Source of the DNA: Breoghania sp963678585
Lineage (GTDB): Bacteria; Pseudomonadota; Alphaproteobacteria; Rhizobiales; Stappiaceae
Direction: 5' to 3'
DNA length: 64,000 nucleotides
NCBI GenBank assembly: GCA_963678585.2
Contig: CAXXGA010000002.1
Location: 1,984,001 to 2,048,000, forward strand
Shown here: positions 53,860-63,018 of the stretch, piece by piece
Numbering within the stretch: position 1 is the stretch's first letter
Layout of the letters: each line of letters begins with the position of its first letter
Position numbers and translations under genes: made by a program
Notes under the pieces: model-generated
Databases searched by the model: none
Told to the model about the DNA's origin: nothing
Seen by the model: the letters and a program-made list of their open reading frames with translations, nothing else

Positions 53860-55386
53860 TCATTCCGCTCCGGCACCCGGACGGGAAAGAGTTCGCGAAA
53901 TCGCATCCTCCCACCCCGCGATCTTGCTCGCGCGGGTCGCCCCGTCCATGTCCGGCGAGAAACGCCGGTCCAGCGACCAGTTCGCAGCGAAGGCTTCCGG
54001 CTCGCCGTATAGCCCCGAGGCGTAGCCCGCCAGATAGGCAGCCCCCATCGCGGTCGTCTCGTTGACGGTGGGCCGGTCCACAGGCGCATCGAGAATGTCG
54101 GCCAGCTTCTGCATGGTCCAGTCGGAGGCGACCATGCCACCGTCAACGCGCAGAACCTGTTCTCCGGCGTCCGCCCCGCCGCGCCCGTCGGCGTCCCAGT
54201 CGGCATGCATCGCCTCGATCAGGTCGCGGGTCTGGAAACAGACCGCCTCAAGGGCCGCACGCGCCAGTTCCGCCCGCCCCGTCCCCCGTGTCAGACCGAA
54301 GATCGCGCCCCGGCAATCGGCATCCCAATAGGGCGCGCCGAGCCCCACGAAGGCGGGCACCATGACAACGTTCTGGTTGGGATCGGCCGTGGCTGCGAGT
54401 TCGCCCGATTCCGCCGCATTGTCGAGAATGTGTATCCCATCGCGCAGCCATTGCACGGCGGCGCCCGCCACGAAAATCGAGCCCTCCAGCGCATAGGTCG
54501 GCTTGCCGTTGAACTGATAGGCGATGGTGGTGAGAAGACGGTTCTGCGAAGTCACGGGCGTATCGCCGGTATTGAGAACGGCGAAGCAGCCTGTGCCGTA
54601 GGTCGATTTGACCATCCCCGGCTTGAAACATGCCTGCCCCACCGTGGCGGCCTGCTGGTCGCCCGCAATACCGCGAACGGCAATCGGCCCACCGAAGAGA
54701 TGCGGCAGCGTGGAGCCGTAATCGGCAGCGCTGTCGCGCACCTCCGGCAGGAGTGCGCGCGGCACGCGGAAAAGTTCCAGAAGCCGGTCGTCCCATTCAC
54801 CGGTGCGGATGTTGTAGAGAAGCGTCCGGCTGGCGTTGGTGGCGTCCGTGGCGTGGACCTCGCCGCCGGTGAGCCGCCACAACAGAAACGTATCAACCGT
54901 CCCGAACGCCAGCCGCCCGGCTTCCGCGGCTTCCCGCGCGCCGTCCACATTGTCGAGAATCCAGGCGATCTTGGAGGCGGAGAAATAGGGATCGAGCAGC
55001 AGGCCCGTGGCGGAGGTCACCAGTTCCTCGTTGCCCGCCTCGCGCAGCTTCTGGCAAGTGGCGGCCGTGCGCTTGTCCTGCCAGACGAGCGCAGGCGCCA
55101 CTGCCCGCCCGGTCTTGCGGTCCCAGACCACGACCGTCTCGCGCTGGTTGGTGATGCCGATGGCCGCGATGTCGGAGGCTTCCACGCGCGCCGCCGCCAT
55201 GGCCCGGCGGCAGGTGGAAAGCACCGTCGCCCAGAGATCTTCCGGCTCGTGCTCCACCCACCCGGAATTGGGATAGTGCTGTGCGAATTCCATCTGCGCG
55301 ACGCCGCTGATCTTCATCGCGCTGTCGAAAACGATCGCCCGCGACGACGTCGTTCCCTGATCGATTGCCATAATGTGGCCAGCCAT
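53860..55386 (-). CDS. glpK: Glycerol kinase
   Basis: A 508-residue FGGY-family kinase that makes glycerol-3-phosphate. The N-terminal phosphate-binding MAIDQGTTSSRAIVFD, the TNQRETVVVWDRKTG block and the C-terminal LRVDGGMVASDWTMQ with the adenosine motif are intact. Neither glpF nor glpD is beside it, so it appears to be expressed alone. It is not clear whether FBP or EIIA-Glc regulation applies. Confidence 0.95.
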   Translation of the reverse strand: MAGHIMAIDQGTTSSRAIVFDSAMKISGVAQMEFAQHYPNSGWVEHEPEDLWATVLSTCRRAMAAARVEASDIAAIGITNQRETVVVWDRKTGRAVAPALVWQDKRTAATCQKLREAGNEELVTSATGLLLDPYFSASKIAWILDNVDGAREAAEAGRLAFGTVDTFLLWRLTGGEVHATDATNASRTLLYNIRTGEWDDRLLELFRVPRALLPEVRDSAADYGSTLPHLFGGPIAVRGIAGDQQAATVGQACFKPGMVKSTYGTGCFAVLNTGDTPVTSQNRLLTTIAYQFNGKPTYALEGSIFVAGAAVQWLRDGIHILDNAAESGELAATADPNQNVVMVPAFVGLGAPYWDADCRGAIFGLTRGTGRAELARAALEAVCFQTRDLIEAMHADWDADGRGGADAGEQVLRVDGGMVASDWTMQKLADILDAPVDRPTVNETTAMGAAYLAGYASGLYGEPEAFAANWSLDRRFSPDMDGATRASKIAGWEDAISRTLSRPGAGAE

Positions 55387-55519
55387 ACCGCACTCTCCCT
55401 ATTGTCTTGGTATCGAGGTTTTTCGCACCTCTCGCAGCTTTCTCCTTTTTGGACGTGCGCGAAGGGTCACGCAACGCCTTGTTGCAGTGCATTTCTGTCC
55501 TTCGTCTGGAAAAATATGC

Positions 55520-56671
55520 TCAGGCGGCCGGAAGGCTGACCTGTTGGGCAAAGAGACGCGCGGAATCCCGCGCAGCTTCGCTCTCAAGCCGCCGGAGAAG
55601 GCGGCGCAACGGGTCGAGCCCGTCATCGAAGCCCTCTTCGGGTTCGTGATTGTCCAGCACGGTCTGGATCATCCGCCGGGTGAAGGCGAAGCCTGACAGC
55701 GGATCGCCCGTCGCCGCGATTTCGCGATATGTCACCAGCGCCGTCTCGAAAGCCGAATGCAGCTTCGGCGGGAGCTTGGTCCGCTTGAACAGCGCGCGCA
55801 AAGAAGCCCCCCAGCCATTGGCCAGAACCGGTTCGATGCGCCCCACCGGCATCTCGCCAAGCACCGCCATGGCGGCAACGAAGAGCCCCATGTTGCCCGT
55901 GCAAAGCGCGCGCAACAGCAAGGTCGGCGTGAGCTGCGCGTTCTCGCGCAGATAGTCGACGAGGCTCACCATCTCCGGAAGTTCGGCATCCTGCGCCATA
56001 GCCACGGTGATGCGGTCTCGGGCCTCGCCCAGCATGGAGCGGGCGCGTTCCGCCTTGAGCCCGGTTCCGACCGTCGGCGCCCGGCACAGGCTTTCGGCAA
56101 GCTGCGCGACGAGCTTCTGCTTCACCGCCAGCGGCACACCCGGGCGGGTCATCAGCGCCCGGCGCAGTTCCGCATTGGTATCGAAACGCTCCACCAGCCG
56201 TTCCAACGCACTTCGCGTGAAGGCGGCGGACGGATTGGCCAGCAATTCAAGGCAGGCCTCAAGCGACCCCGTTTCCGCAAGCGAGGCGGAGACCACGGCA
56301 GAAACGGAGGGACGGCGCGCAACCGCCATCTGGATATCCATATCGCCCAGCGCCGCGAAATCCACGAGTTCGGCATCGAGAAACAGCGGCGAACTCATCA
56401 GCACCAGCGAGGCGATGGGCGGGATATCGGTAGCAAGACACAGGATCAGGTGGCGCGGCGCGTCCTTGCTGTCGGCCAGCGCATCGGCCAGCGCGGCGCG
56501 TACCGTGGGGGCGGGATCATCCAGCAGCCATGTGAGAGCTGCTTCCGCATCGCGCCTTTCGCAATCGTCGAGATCGGATGTCAGGAAGGATCGCGCAAGC
56601 GCATGGGTCGCCCGGGCACGCGCGGCGTCCGGAGCCGTATCCATCCAGCAAACGAGATCTCGGATAAGCAT
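55520..56671 (-). CDS. DUF2336 family protein
   Basis: A 383-residue alpha-helical protein with HEAT-like repeats, typical of alphaproteobacterial DUF2336. Visible helical repeats include DAEAALTWLLDDPAPTVRA, ALADALADSKDAPRHL and DIQMAVARRPSVSAVV. It has no signal peptide or catalytic motif. It probably serves as a protein-interaction scaffold; the function is not known. The ATG at 56671 is used because upstream codons are arginine-rich. It is separate from glpK (133 nt). Confidence 0.82.
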   Translation of the reverse strand: MLIRDLVCWMDTAPDAARARATHALARSFLTSDLDDCERRDAEAALTWLLDDPAPTVRAALADALADSKDAPRHLILCLATDIPPIASLVLMSSPLFLDAELVDFAALGDMDIQMAVARRPSVSAVVSASLAETGSLEACLELLANPSAAFTRSALERLVERFDTNAELRRALMTRPGVPLAVKQKLVAQLAESLCRAPTVGTGLKAERARSMLGEARDRITVAMAQDAELPEMVSLVDYLRENAQLTPTLLLRALCTGNMGLFVAAMAVLGEMPVGRIEPVLANGWGASLRALFKRTKLPPKLHSAFETALVTYREIAATGDPLSGFAFTRRMIQTVLDNHEPEEGFDDGLDPLRRLLRRLESEAARDSARLFAQQVSLPAA

Positions 56672-56906
56672 AACAATAATCCGGGAGGGACGACCTTGAA
56701 GCCGAAGCCTGCCAGCCAAGGTTTAATAATCGGTTCACCATGTTCCACCGCCCCCCTCCGGCACCCGCGCATTCACGGAAGCGCAAGCGGCCGCACCGCG
56801 AGAATAGCGCGGCGCAAGGCTGCGAAAAGCCTCGGAAAATCGGGATCGGAAAATTGGCGAGGGCCGCGGGCGCCCTGGGCCAGCCCCGAATGAACGGCAA
56901 GCCCGC

Positions 56907-58436
56907 TCAAGCAGGCGGCACCAGATCCTCGGGCTCCTTGAAGATCTGATACTTTAAAAAGCCTGTCAGATCGAAAGGCTGTCCACTTCCCTTCGCGCCG
57001 GAAGCGGCGGCACGGGAGGAGGAAGGGGCCGCGGAGGCAACCTGTGTGGGCTCCGCCTCGCCTTGCGTGCGCACGGCGGTGTGCGCCTCGACGGCGGCCT
57101 GAAGGGCTTCGGGCCGGGCCCGGAAAGCATTGACGAACGTGTCGTCGAAACGTTCGTTCCCGGACGCCTCGTCGTTCCTGAAGAGCGCCTGGAAGGGAGC
57201 CTGCACCTCGGTGGCGCGCCATGCGCTGGAAATGCGGGCGGATGCGCTTCCCTTGGCGAAGAGGTCCTGCGTGGCGCGCGTGGCAGCCGCAGGGATACTG
57301 TTGTCCCCCTCCGATTGGAAGGCAGTCAGTGCAGAGGCGGCTTCCGCCTCGGCGCTCTCTTGCGCGACGGTCGCGGTATTGGCGACGGCTTCGGAATCGG
57401 CTTCGGCGAGAGCCGCGGCCACCACCGCATCGAATGCGGGCTCTTCAGCCGCCACCTCAACCGCGCGTTCAGGCTTTGCAGCCGGCGGCAGCGGTGCGTC
57501 GCTCGATGCCAAAGCGGCAACGGTGACGGGAAGATCTTCCCCAGTCTCCGCGCTCCCAGCCTCCCCGCTCCCCGTCTCCGCATCGGCGGAGACTGTGGCG
57601 GCGCGTGCCGGTTCGTTTTTGCCAAGCTCCCCCAGACCGGCAAGGGCCTGCGAAAGCTCCTTCACCTGCGCCGGTCGATAGTACCGGCTGGCAATCACCG
57701 TCTGTCCGGCGGTATCGGGCACGCCAACGCCGCCGAATGTCGTTGTTCCCAGTGCCTGCGACTTGGCGACAGGCGTGGGCACGGGCTTTGCGGCAGCGAC
57801 CACCGTCGCGTAATTGATGCGCGAGGGGCTGTCATGCTGCGCGACGAGCTGATCCAGCACTTGCGACACGCTGCGCGCGGAGCCGCCCTCATAAAAGATG
57901 GATCGATTGGCACGCGCCTGACGCGGGAAGACAGAGGCCGCGGAGCGGTCCGGATCGCTCTCGGCAAGACGGATGAGCTTCGACGCCCCGCCCGCCCCAA
58001 GGAAATGGGCGGCGTAAAGCTCACCGTCGGACGCCTCGCGCCCGAGCTTGCTTTCCAGATAGGTGGCGTTCTTGCGCGTCAGTTCTCCCGCCATCATCGA
58101 GGCGATTTCAGGATCCTTGCGCAGATCGAGAATTTCACGCCGCCGCGCCGCGCTGGAAACCGTGTAGCTGCCGTCGGAACGTTGCGTGATGTCATCGGCA
58201 TATTCGCCAAGGCCGTGTGCTGCGCCGGAGGTTTTCACAGTCTCCAGCCAGGTGGATTCAATGAATTGAAACAAACCTGTAGCACTGGAACCCTTGGCCT
58301 TTGCGCTCGCGTCGAAATTCGACTCGCGCGATGCCGTCTTGACCAGATATGCGAAATCGGTTCCGGTCGTCGTGCTGGCCGACTGAAAGGCCAGCGCGAT
58401 ACGAGACGCAATCGAGGACGTGTCGGCCACTTTCAT
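56907..58436 (-). CDS. Lytic-transglycosylase-like protein with long disordered tail
   Basis: A 509-residue protein. Residues about 15-200 form an SLT/lysozyme-like domain with the catalytic-type glutamate in YLVKTASRESNFDASAK and SSATGLFQFIESTWLETVK, then AAHFLGAGGASKLIRLAE. After about 230 the sequence is Ala/Glu-rich and probably disordered, ending in a short TGFLKYQIFKEPEDL helix. No signal peptide is evident, so it may be exported by a flagellar or other non-Sec route. The domain resembles flagellum-associated or Rhizobiales-specific transglycosylases, but no flagellar gene is in view. Confidence 0.75.
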   Translation of the reverse strand: MKVADTSSIASRIALAFQSASTTTGTDFAYLVKTASRESNFDASAKAKGSSATGLFQFIESTWLETVKTSGAAHGLGEYADDITQRSDGSYTVSSAARRREILDLRKDPEIASMMAGELTRKNATYLESKLGREASDGELYAAHFLGAGGASKLIRLAESDPDRSAASVFPRQARANRSIFYEGGSARSVSQVLDQLVAQHDSPSRINYATVVAAAKPVPTPVAKSQALGTTTFGGVGVPDTAGQTVIASRYYRPAQVKELSQALAGLGELGKNEPARAATVSADAETGSGEAGSAETGEDLPVTVAALASSDAPLPPAAKPERAVEVAAEEPAFDAVVAAALAEADSEAVANTATVAQESAEAEAASALTAFQSEGDNSIPAAATRATQDLFAKGSASARISSAWRATEVQAPFQALFRNDEASGNERFDDTFVNAFRARPEALQAAVEAHTAVRTQGEAEPTQVASAAPSSSRAAASGAKGSGQPFDLTGFLKYQIFKEPEDLVPPA

Positions 58437-58629
58437 GACACCCGCCTCCTAGCGGTCTACGGGACGAACTGGGCGGCTGGCTGAACGACAAGCCGACTGC
58501 CCCATGGTTAATGTAGCTTTAACCATTGCTCAAAAATCGTTAACACCACGTTAACCACCACCTAGGCCGGAACGCTTAGGCAAATCGAATAAGGGCGGAA
58601 AACCGCCAATGGGAAGGAGAAATACCGGC

Positions 58630-59100
58630 ATGCCGGGATTGTATTTTGACGAATTTCGCATCGGTCAGAAGATCGAGCACGAGCTTCGCCGGACGGTCAC
58701 TGAGATGGACAACATGCTCTTTTCGAACATGACGCTGAACCCTCAGCCGCTCCATATCGACCGCCATTTTTGCGAAACGCAGACCGAATGGGGCCAGCCT
58801 CTGGTCAATTCCATTTTCACGCTCGGACTGATGATCGGCATCTCGGTCAATGACACCACCATCGGCACCACCATCGGCAATCTCGGCATGAGCGAGGTGA
58901 AGTTCCCGCACCCGCTGTTCCACGGGGACACCGTCAACGTGACGACGGAGATCGTGGCCAAGCGGGAGTCGCGTTCGCGCCCCGATGCGGGCATCGTGGA
59001 ATTCGAACACAAGGCGTTCAATCAGAAGGGCGACCTTGTCGGCGTCTGCCGCAGGCAGGCGTTCATGAAGAAGTCGCCCAACGCCACCATGGAGGCCTGA
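58630..59100 (+). CDS. MaoC-family hot-dog dehydratase
   Basis: A 156-residue single hot-dog protein. The hydratase-2 motif region is TLNPQPLHIDRHFCETQT (Asp/His catalytic type), followed by GQPLVNSIFTLGLMIG and FPHPLFHGDTVNVTTEIV. It probably hydrates or dehydrates an acyl-CoA, for example in mesaconyl/methylmalyl-CoA metabolism, given the CitE-type lyase that starts 3 nt after its stop. AAGGAGAA lies upstream of the ATG at 58630. Confidence 0.88.
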   Translation: MPGLYFDEFRIGQKIEHELRRTVTEMDNMLFSNMTLNPQPLHIDRHFCETQTEWGQPLVNSIFTLGLMIGISVNDTTIGTTIGNLGMSEVKFPHPLFHGDTVNVTTEIVAKRESRSRPDAGIVEFEHKAFNQKGDLVGVCRRQAFMKKSPNATMEA

Positions 59101-59103
59101 GCC

Positions 59104-59985
59104 TTGCGTTCGCTTCTTTTCGTACCGGGTGACGACACCCGCAAACTCACCAAGGGCACCGCCAGCGGCGCGGATGTGATGATCGTCGATCTGGAGGATT
59201 CGGTCGCCGCCGACGCAAAGCAGAAGGCGCGCGAGACCACGCGCTACTTCCTGCGCGACACCCTCCCCTCAAGCCAGCGCCCCCGTCTCTATGTCCGCAT
59301 CAACGCCTTCGACAGCGGCATGACTGAAGCGGACTTGCAGGCGGTCATGCGCGTCAGCCCGGACGGCATCGTGCTGCCGAAATCCTCAAGCGGGCGCGAC
59401 GTGGCGCGCCTTCACGCCATGATGTCCGTCTACGAGGCGGAAGCGGGCACCCCGGACGGGCGCACCGGCATCATCGCCATCGCCACCGAAACGGCCGCCT
59501 CGCTCTTTGCGCTCGGCACCTATCAGGACGTAAGCAGCCGTCTTGCAGGCATGGCATGGGGCGGGGAGGATCTCTCCGCCGATATCGGGGCCGCTGCCAA
59601 CCGGGCAAACGGCGGGTTCACCGAGCCCTTCCGCTTTGCGCGCAATCTCTGCCTCTTCGGCGCGGTCGCGGCGAATGTCGCCCCCATCGACACGGTCTTC
59701 ACCAGCTTCCGCGATCTCGACGGTCTGCGCGCGGAATGCGAGGAAGCGGTCCGTGACGGCTTCACCGCCAAGCTCGCCATTCACCCCTCGCAAGTTCCCG
59801 TCATCAACGAGACCTTCACCCCCAACGCCGCCGAGATCGAGCGTGCGAGCCGCATCGTCGCCGCCTTCGCGGAAGCCGGCAACGCCGGGGTGATCGGGCT
59901 TGACGGGGAAATGCTGGACCGTCCGCACCTCACCCGCGCTAACAAGCTTCTGGATCGCGCAAGGCTCGCGGGCGTCTTCGCCTAA
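59104..59985 (+). CDS. HpcH/HpaI/CitE-type CoA ester lyase
   Basis: A 293-residue TIM-barrel lyase starting with TTG (LRSLLFVPGDDTRKLTKG). Metal and substrate residues are in DVMIVDLEDSVA and MAWGGEDLSADIGAA, with KLAIHPSQVPVINETF near the C-terminus. It probably cleaves malyl-CoA, methylmalyl-CoA or citramalyl-CoA type thioesters. It is coupled to the MaoC gene (3-nt gap), so the pair may perform lyase and hydratase steps of one pathway. Confidence 0.9.
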   Translation: MRSLLFVPGDDTRKLTKGTASGADVMIVDLEDSVAADAKQKARETTRYFLRDTLPSSQRPRLYVRINAFDSGMTEADLQAVMRVSPDGIVLPKSSSGRDVARLHAMMSVYEAEAGTPDGRTGIIAIATETAASLFALGTYQDVSSRLAGMAWGGEDLSADIGAAANRANGGFTEPFRFARNLCLFGAVAANVAPIDTVFTSFRDLDGLRAECEEAVRDGFTAKLAIHPSQVPVINETFTPNAAEIERASRIVAAFAEAGNAGVIGLDGEMLDRPHLTRANKLLDRARLAGVFA

Positions 59986-60011
59986 GGCCAGACCAGATAT
60001 CGGAAGACAAG

Positions 60012-60053
60012 AAGGTCGGGACGGCTCTCCTCCGCCCCGGCCTTTATCTTTCA
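60012..60053 (+). terminator. Probable terminator after the CitE gene
   Basis: An imperfect stem AAGGTCGGGACGG/CCGCCCCGGCCTT (one mismatch, one G-U) with a 6-8-nt loop is followed by TTATCTTTC. Confidence 0.6.
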
Positions 60054-60072
60054 GCGAGCCCTGAAGAGGGTT

Positions 60073-60699
60073 TCAGGCGCCGCCGGCAGCGCCGCCGCCG
60101 CCCGCCGGGCGCGTCATCTGGAAAACCTCATCCACGACCGAGAAGTCCCGGTAGCCCAGACGCGCCAGCGGCTTGAGCTGGGTCACGTCGATCATGCCGT
60201 CCTTGATCGCCGCATCGTCGATATAAATCGAGACGACCTGCCCCATCACCACCCACTGATCGGCAGGCTTGCCGTCGAGATCGTGGATGCGGATCGTCTG
60301 GAGATGACGGCATTCCAGCGCGATGGGCGTTTCCGCCACCCGCGGCGGCTTCACCGCGACCGACGGCGCTGGCGTCAGACCTGTGGCCTCGAATTCGGAC
60401 GTGCCCGCGGGAAACGGTGCAGAGCTTTCGTTCATCTGCTCGCGCAGGTCCCAGGTCGCCAGATTGCAGACGAACTCGCCGGTCGCCTCCACATTCGCAA
60501 CGGAATGCTTCCAGCCCGAGGAGGAAAACATCACCACATGGGGGTTATCGCCCAGCGCGTTGAAGAAACTGTAGGGCGCCAGGTTCGCGCGGCCTTCGGC
60601 ATCGAGCGTCGAAATCCAGCCGATCGGCCGGGGCGAGACGATGGCCTTGAACGGATCGTGGCGCAGTCCGTGTTCGTTCTTGATCGCGTCGTAGTTCAC
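60073..60699 (-). CDS. Flavin reductase-like protein
   Basis: A 208-residue FMN-binding split-barrel protein. The family segments are FKAIVSPRPIGWISTLD, NLAPYSFFNALGDNPHVV, MFSSSGWKHSVAN and GEFVCNLATWDL. Such proteins reduce or bind FMN. The GTG at 60699 overlaps the stop of the nitroreductase gene upstream (TAGTG), so the two are translationally coupled. The Gly/Ala-rich tail (residues 197-208) is low complexity. Confidence 0.88.
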   Translation of the reverse strand: MNYDAIKNEHGLRHDPFKAIVSPRPIGWISTLDAEGRANLAPYSFFNALGDNPHVVMFSSSGWKHSVANVEATGEFVCNLATWDLREQMNESSAPFPAGTSEFEATGLTPAPSVAVKPPRVAETPIALECRHLQTIRIHDLDGKPADQWVVMGQVVSIYIDDAAIKDGMIDVTQLKPLARLGYRDFSVVDEVFQMTRPAGGGGAAGGA

Positions 60700-61289
60700 T
60701 AAGCCGTTCCTCCTGCCCCTTCGGGGCTCCACCAAGTCAATACCGTTTCAATGTCGGGCCGCGGCCGGTCGACAGGCTCCTCCATCGGCGTTCCGATATG
60801 AATGAAACCGACGACGTTCTCCTCTTCCGTCACACCGAAAATGGCCTTGGCCTTCGGATCGAAGGCACACCATTCAGTGAGCCACTGCGCGGCATAGCCC
60901 ATCGCATGCGCACCGAGAAGAAGGTTCATGCAGGCGGCCCCCGCCGACATGAGCTGTTCCCATTCCGGGACTTTGAAATGCTCCTGCGTTCTGGAGATGA
61001 CCGCGATCACCAGCGGCGCGCGCGAAAACCGGGTCCTTTCCTTCTCGCGCTGCCCCTCGTCCAGATCGGGTTTTTCCTCCAGCCGCAATGCCAACAGCGC
61101 TTCGCCCACCTTTAGGCGCGCATCGCCGGTAAAGGCGATGAAACGCCAGGGTTTCAGCTTGCCGTGATCGGGCACGCGCACGGCGATTTGCAGAAGCGTG
61201 CGGATCTGGTCCGCGTCGGGGCCCGGCTCCCCGAGGGCTGCAGCGGGAATCGTGCGGCGGGTGGTAAGCAGCGAAAGTGCGTCTGGCAT
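60699..61289 (-). CDS. Nitroreductase family protein, YdjA-like
   Basis: A 196-residue FMN-dependent nitroreductase fold. The start motif is LLTTRRTIPAAALGEPGP, then VRVPDHGKLKPWRFIAF, KVPEWEQLMSAGAACMNLL and VVGFIHIGTP, which together match the YdjA subgroup rather than BluB. The ATG at 61289 gives the family length; a frame open to 61385 adds 32 unconserved residues. It is co-translated with a flavin reductase that could supply reduced FMN. Confidence 0.87.
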   Translation of the reverse strand: MPDALSLLTTRRTIPAAALGEPGPDADQIRTLLQIAVRVPDHGKLKPWRFIAFTGDARLKVGEALLALRLEEKPDLDEGQREKERTRFSRAPLVIAVISRTQEHFKVPEWEQLMSAGAACMNLLLGAHAMGYAAQWLTEWCAFDPKAKAIFGVTEEENVVGFIHIGTPMEEPVDRPRPDIETVLTWWSPEGAGGTA

Positions 61290-61653
61290 CGTCCGTTCTG
61301 GCCTTTCCTTGCCGCCCTCCCCCGAAAGATCGGAGAAGAGCCTTTCGTCAATCGTCGCGACAGCATCCGACTGAATCGCCGTCACGACGATTGATAGACG
61401 GTCCGAAACGAGATTTTGGGAAAATCAGTCGGGCACAACTTGAGCCCATGCGCCCCGCACCTGTCAATATTCGGAAGCCCGCAAGCCGGAAGCGGCGATA
61501 ATAAACATCGCGTTGACTTGAAATCGCCAACCTTTTGCGGCTCTGAAAGGAGTGGCGACTGGCCAAGCGCCACTGGGCAAGGCATAACCTTGAAAAACAG
61601 ATTATGGGAGCGCGCCACGCTCGCGCCGTCTCCCGAAAATACGGAACCGGTTG
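61290..61653. other. Divergent promoter gap
   Basis: About 364 nt between the nitroreductase (minus) and the secreted protein (plus). No gene is supported. A TTGACT -35-like element at about 61512 faces the plus-strand gene, but I could not match a clear -10. Confidence 0.4.
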
Positions 61654-62799
61654 ATGGCAATCCTGTCGATGAGGACACATCCGCTTGCAAGCCTTGCGCG
61701 CCGCGCGCTGACAGGCGTTCACGCGCTGATCCTGGCAAGCCTCGTGCTTGCTTCGGTCGCCGCTTGCGGCCTCACGGCCCATGCGCAGGAACCGGCGCCC
61801 GTGCCGCCGATGCCGATCCCCATGCCGATCGACAACCAGCCCAGCCTCGACGATCCAGCCGGCACCTCCTCCGCCTATGGCGGCGCAAGCGCCGCCCAGC
61901 CCTCGCTGGAAATGCTGCTGAACGAGAACATGCCCGCGCTGATGTCGCCGGAAGTCCTGCCCTACGCCCCCTCCGGCACGGCGGACACCGGCAAGCCGGG
62001 AGATCCGGACGAAACCGCCCTCTATATGATGGCACGCCTGACCCCGGATGGACCGCTGATCGATTCGGGCCTCGTCTGGCGGGTCTATTCCGACACAATC
62101 AATGAACAGGGCGAGCTTGACCTCGTCGCCACCTCCAAAGGCGGCGACGCGGAATTCCGCCTCAAACCGGGCAGCTATCTGGTCCACACCGCCTATGGTC
62201 ATGCGGGCGTGACCACGAAGCTCTCCGTCCAGCAGGGCCAGACCAGCCGCACCGTGGTCTTCAATGCCGGCGGCATCAAGCTCAACAGCGCCGTGTCGAA
62301 AACCATCCCGCTCAACAGCGCCAAGGTGCGCTTCGATATCTACGGCATGGATTTCAACACCCGCGGCGAACGCAAGCTGATCGCGCGCAACGTCCGGCCG
62401 GGCACGGTCGTGCCGCTCAATGCCGGGACCTATCACGTCACCAGCCGCTATGGCCGGGTCAACGCCACCGTGCGCGCGGATATCCGCGTGGAGCCCGGCA
62501 AGCTGACCGAGGCGACCATCTATCACAACGCCTCGGAGATCACACTGAAGCTCGTGAACGCCTTCGGCGGCGAGGCCATCGCCAACACCGCCTGGTCCAT
62601 CCTCACGCCGTCGGGCGACAGCGTGGTGGAAGGCGACGGCGCGTTCCCCACCTACGTGCTGGTCGCGGGCAAATACACCGTCGTGGCCCGCAATCAGGGC
62701 CGCCTGTTCTCGCGCAATTTCGAAGTCTCCCCCGGTCACAACACCGAGGTGGAAGTGCGCACCGAAGACGGCAACGCCGCCGGGCTCGCCACCGAATAA
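61654..62799 (+). CDS. Secreted beta-rich protein of unknown function
   Basis: A 381-residue exported protein. A signal peptide (HALILASLVLASVAACGLTAHA, cleavage near residue 45) and a Pro/Met-rich linker (PVPPMPIPMPID) come first. At least three similar strand-rich units follow, each with a GSYLVHTAYG, GTYHVTSRYG or GKYTVVARNQG turn and a GHN/GQT-type edge, suggesting tandem Ig-like or carboxypeptidase-regulatory-like domains. No catalytic motif is visible. Alternative starts at 61651 and 61669 are possible. I recognise it only as a conserved Rhizobiales-type protein. Confidence 0.75.
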   Translation: MAILSMRTHPLASLARRALTGVHALILASLVLASVAACGLTAHAQEPAPVPPMPIPMPIDNQPSLDDPAGTSSAYGGASAAQPSLEMLLNENMPALMSPEVLPYAPSGTADTGKPGDPDETALYMMARLTPDGPLIDSGLVWRVYSDTINEQGELDLVATSKGGDAEFRLKPGSYLVHTAYGHAGVTTKLSVQQGQTSRTVVFNAGGIKLNSAVSKTIPLNSAKVRFDIYGMDFNTRGERKLIARNVRPGTVVPLNAGTYHVTSRYGRVNATVRADIRVEPGKLTEATIYHNASEITLKLVNAFGGEAIANTAWSILTPSGDSVVEGDGAFPTYVLVAGKYTVVARNQGRLFSRNFEVSPGHNTEVEVRTEDGNAAGLATE

Positions 62800-62869
62800 C
62801 GCCCTGCAGTTCCCCGGTCTGTATGGATTGTGGGAGCGGTTTGTGTGGGGCTGGGAGTGGGTGTGGCCA

Positions 62870-62909
62870 ATCCTTCGAGACGCCTGCTTTCGCAGGCGCC
62901 TCGAAGGAT
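62870..62909. repeat. Palindromic intergenic repeat
   Basis: A 40-bp palindrome ATCCTTCGAGACGCCTGC-TTTC-GCAGGCGCCTCGAAGGAT, related to the units at 44808 and 45830. Outer arms GCGGTTTG and CAAACCGC flank it and could extend the structure into a larger cruciform. Confidence 0.8.
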
Positions 62910-62964
62910 CGGCGCCACACTCAAACCGCGCCCCACGCTCACGCCACATGCCCCCGGAAACGAA

Positions 62965-62988
62965 GAAAGCGGGCCGAAGCCCGCTTTC
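62965..62988 (-). terminator. Terminator of thrS
   Basis: A 10-bp perfect stem GAAAGCGGGC/GCCCGCTTTC with a CGAA (TTCG on the minus strand) loop, followed on the minus strand by TTCGTTTCC. It lies 30 nt after the thrS stop. Confidence 0.85.
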
Positions 62989-63018
62989 CCGATCGTTCCG
63001 AAGCCGTGATCCGGCGCG

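Noticed and set aside
60699..61289. BluB (B12 lower-ligand synthase) for the nitroreductase
   Set aside because: The motif order and the SAGAACMNLL and GFIHIGTP segments fit the YdjA group. No cobalamin riboswitch or cob genes are nearby.
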